Source: Sphingopyxis sp.
GTDB taxonomy: Bacteria; Pseudomonadota; Alphaproteobacteria; Sphingomonadales; Sphingomonadaceae
Length of the DNA stretch: 14,289 nt
Reading direction: 5' to 3'
Assembly: GCA_013911715.1 (NCBI GenBank)
Contig: JACEST010000042.1
Location: 1-14,289, forward strand
The position numbers were made by a program, and so were the translations under genes. The notes under the pieces are model-generated. The model was given only the letters and a program-made list of their open reading frames with translations, was not told the DNA's origin and made no database searches. Position 1 is the first letter of the stretch, and each line of letters opens with the position of its first letter. Of the stretch, positions 13,703 to 14,289 are shown piece after piece.

Positions 13703-14289
13703 CTAATAGTTTAATGACTCTGCCGCATCGGCGACCGTCATCAACTGCGATGGAAAGGGAACGACCAGCGACTGCGCTTTATTCCAATCGCCCGACAGCC
13801 AGATGTCATATTCTTCGGGGTGCAGAATCAACGGCATCGCCTTGGGATGATAGGCCGCGACCAGCCGGTTGGGCTCGCACGTCAGGAAGGCAAAGCAGGG
13901 CCAGTCGTCGGTGTGACGGAAAATCCCCGCAAAGGCAAAAATCGGCGCGGCGGCGAGGCCAAACCAGTGCTGGCGCTTGGCACCGCGTTCGCCCGACCAT
14001 TCCTGAAAGGCGGTAACTGGCACCAGACAGCGCAGTTCGGGGTGGCGCAGCGTGCCAATCCAGAAAGGGCTGGCAAGGTTGCGGACGTTGGTCACCGGGG
14101 CGCGGCCCTGCGGCGGCGGCGGGAAGCCCCACAGCATCGGGACCATGTGCCGCACGCCGCCGGGCGTCCCATCGCCGACGATGATGGGGCCGGGGCGTTT
14201 GGGGGCAACATAGCCGCCCGCCCAGGGGTCGGCGCCCGCACTCGCCCCGAAATGTGCGGCAATCTGGTTGGCGGGCGCCGACCCCTGGG
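13703..14289 (-). CDS. SRAP-domain protein (HMCES/YedK-like), N-terminus outside window
   Basis: The frame is open to the window edge (first full codon at 14287) and covers 194 residues, so the start and the essential Cys2 of the MCGRF N-terminus are not visible. Recognisable SRAP segments are the proline-rich GYVAPKRPGPIIV, the MVPMLWGFPPP region, NVR (the conserved asparagine/arginine segment), RCLVPVTAFQEW with the catalytic-site glutamate, and YHPKAMPLIL. SRAP proteins form a covalent thiazolidine link to abasic sites in single-stranded DNA and protect them. The histidine segment reads HPKAMP, one residue longer than the usual HxRMP, so the protein is somewhat divergent. A 67-nt gap separates it from the PilZ gene on the same strand. 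Confidence 0.88.
   Translation of the reverse strand, partial: QGSAPANQIAAHFGASAGADPWAGGYVAPKRPGPIIVGDGTPGGVRHMVPMLWGFPPPPQGRAPVTNVRNLASPFWIGTLRHPELRCLVPVTAFQEWSGERGAKRQHWFGLAAAPIFAFAGIFRHTDDWPCFAFLTCEPNRLVAAYHPKAMPLILHPEEYDIWLSGDWNKAQSLVVPFPSQLMTVADAAESLNY

Overview
The window is GC-rich, gene-dense DNA that looks like a chromosomal segment of an alphaproteobacterium of the order Sphingomonadales; Sphingopyxis or a close relative is my best guess. The reasons are the crtY-crtI-crtB carotenoid order, an ATP12-type F1-ATPase chaperone next to a pseudouridine synthase and a CrcB channel, a glutathione-dependent aromatic/lipid catabolic gene set, and short fold-back intergenic repeats of a kind I remember as common in sphingomonads. 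No rRNA, tRNA, CRISPR array, transposase or integrase was seen.

Layout, left to right. (1) Positions 2-3440, + strand: carotenoid operon with the 3' end of lycopene cyclase (crtY), phytoene desaturase (crtI), a LOG-family nucleotide hydrolase and phytoene synthase (crtB). The crtY/crtI and LOG/crtB junctions overlap by 4 nt; a fold-back repeat sits between crtI and LOG. (2) Positions 3435-3812, - strand: a decayed AMP-forming ligase with an apparent in-frame internal deletion and a missing C-terminal part. (3) Positions 3950-4696, +: an OmpR-type DNA-binding regulator whose receiver domain has lost its phosphorylation residues. (4) Positions 4760-9878, +: a catabolic/oxidative cluster with an acyl-CoA synthetase, a CYP153-like P450, a Nu-class GST, a kappa-GST/2-hydroxychromene-2-carboxylate isomerase-like protein and a crotonase. 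Two more fold-back repeats lie inside it. (5) Positions 9875-12989, -: a tight operon crcB > rluC-like > paiB-like > two-TM protein > atp12, with three 4-nt overlaps and one 1-nt gap. (6) Positions 13004-13271: a 268-bp compound inverted repeat predicted to fold as a three-way junction. (7) Positions 13300-14289, -: a PilZ-domain protein and the C-terminal part of an SRAP (HMCES/YedK) protein that runs off the window.

How they may work together: crtB makes phytoene from two GGPP, crtI desaturates it to lycopene and crtY cyclises it to beta-carotene. In the catabolic cluster the ligase would activate a carboxylic acid to a CoA thioester, the P450 would hydroxylate a hydrophobic substrate, the two GST-fold enzymes would handle glutathione-dependent isomerisation or detoxification, and the crotonase would act on an acyl-CoA. 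The substrate cannot be read from the sequence. The most unusual items are the 268-bp fold-back element, the phosphorylation-dead regulator beside the catabolic cluster, and the LOG gene embedded in the crt operon. I see no clear evidence for a wholly new defence or mobile system.
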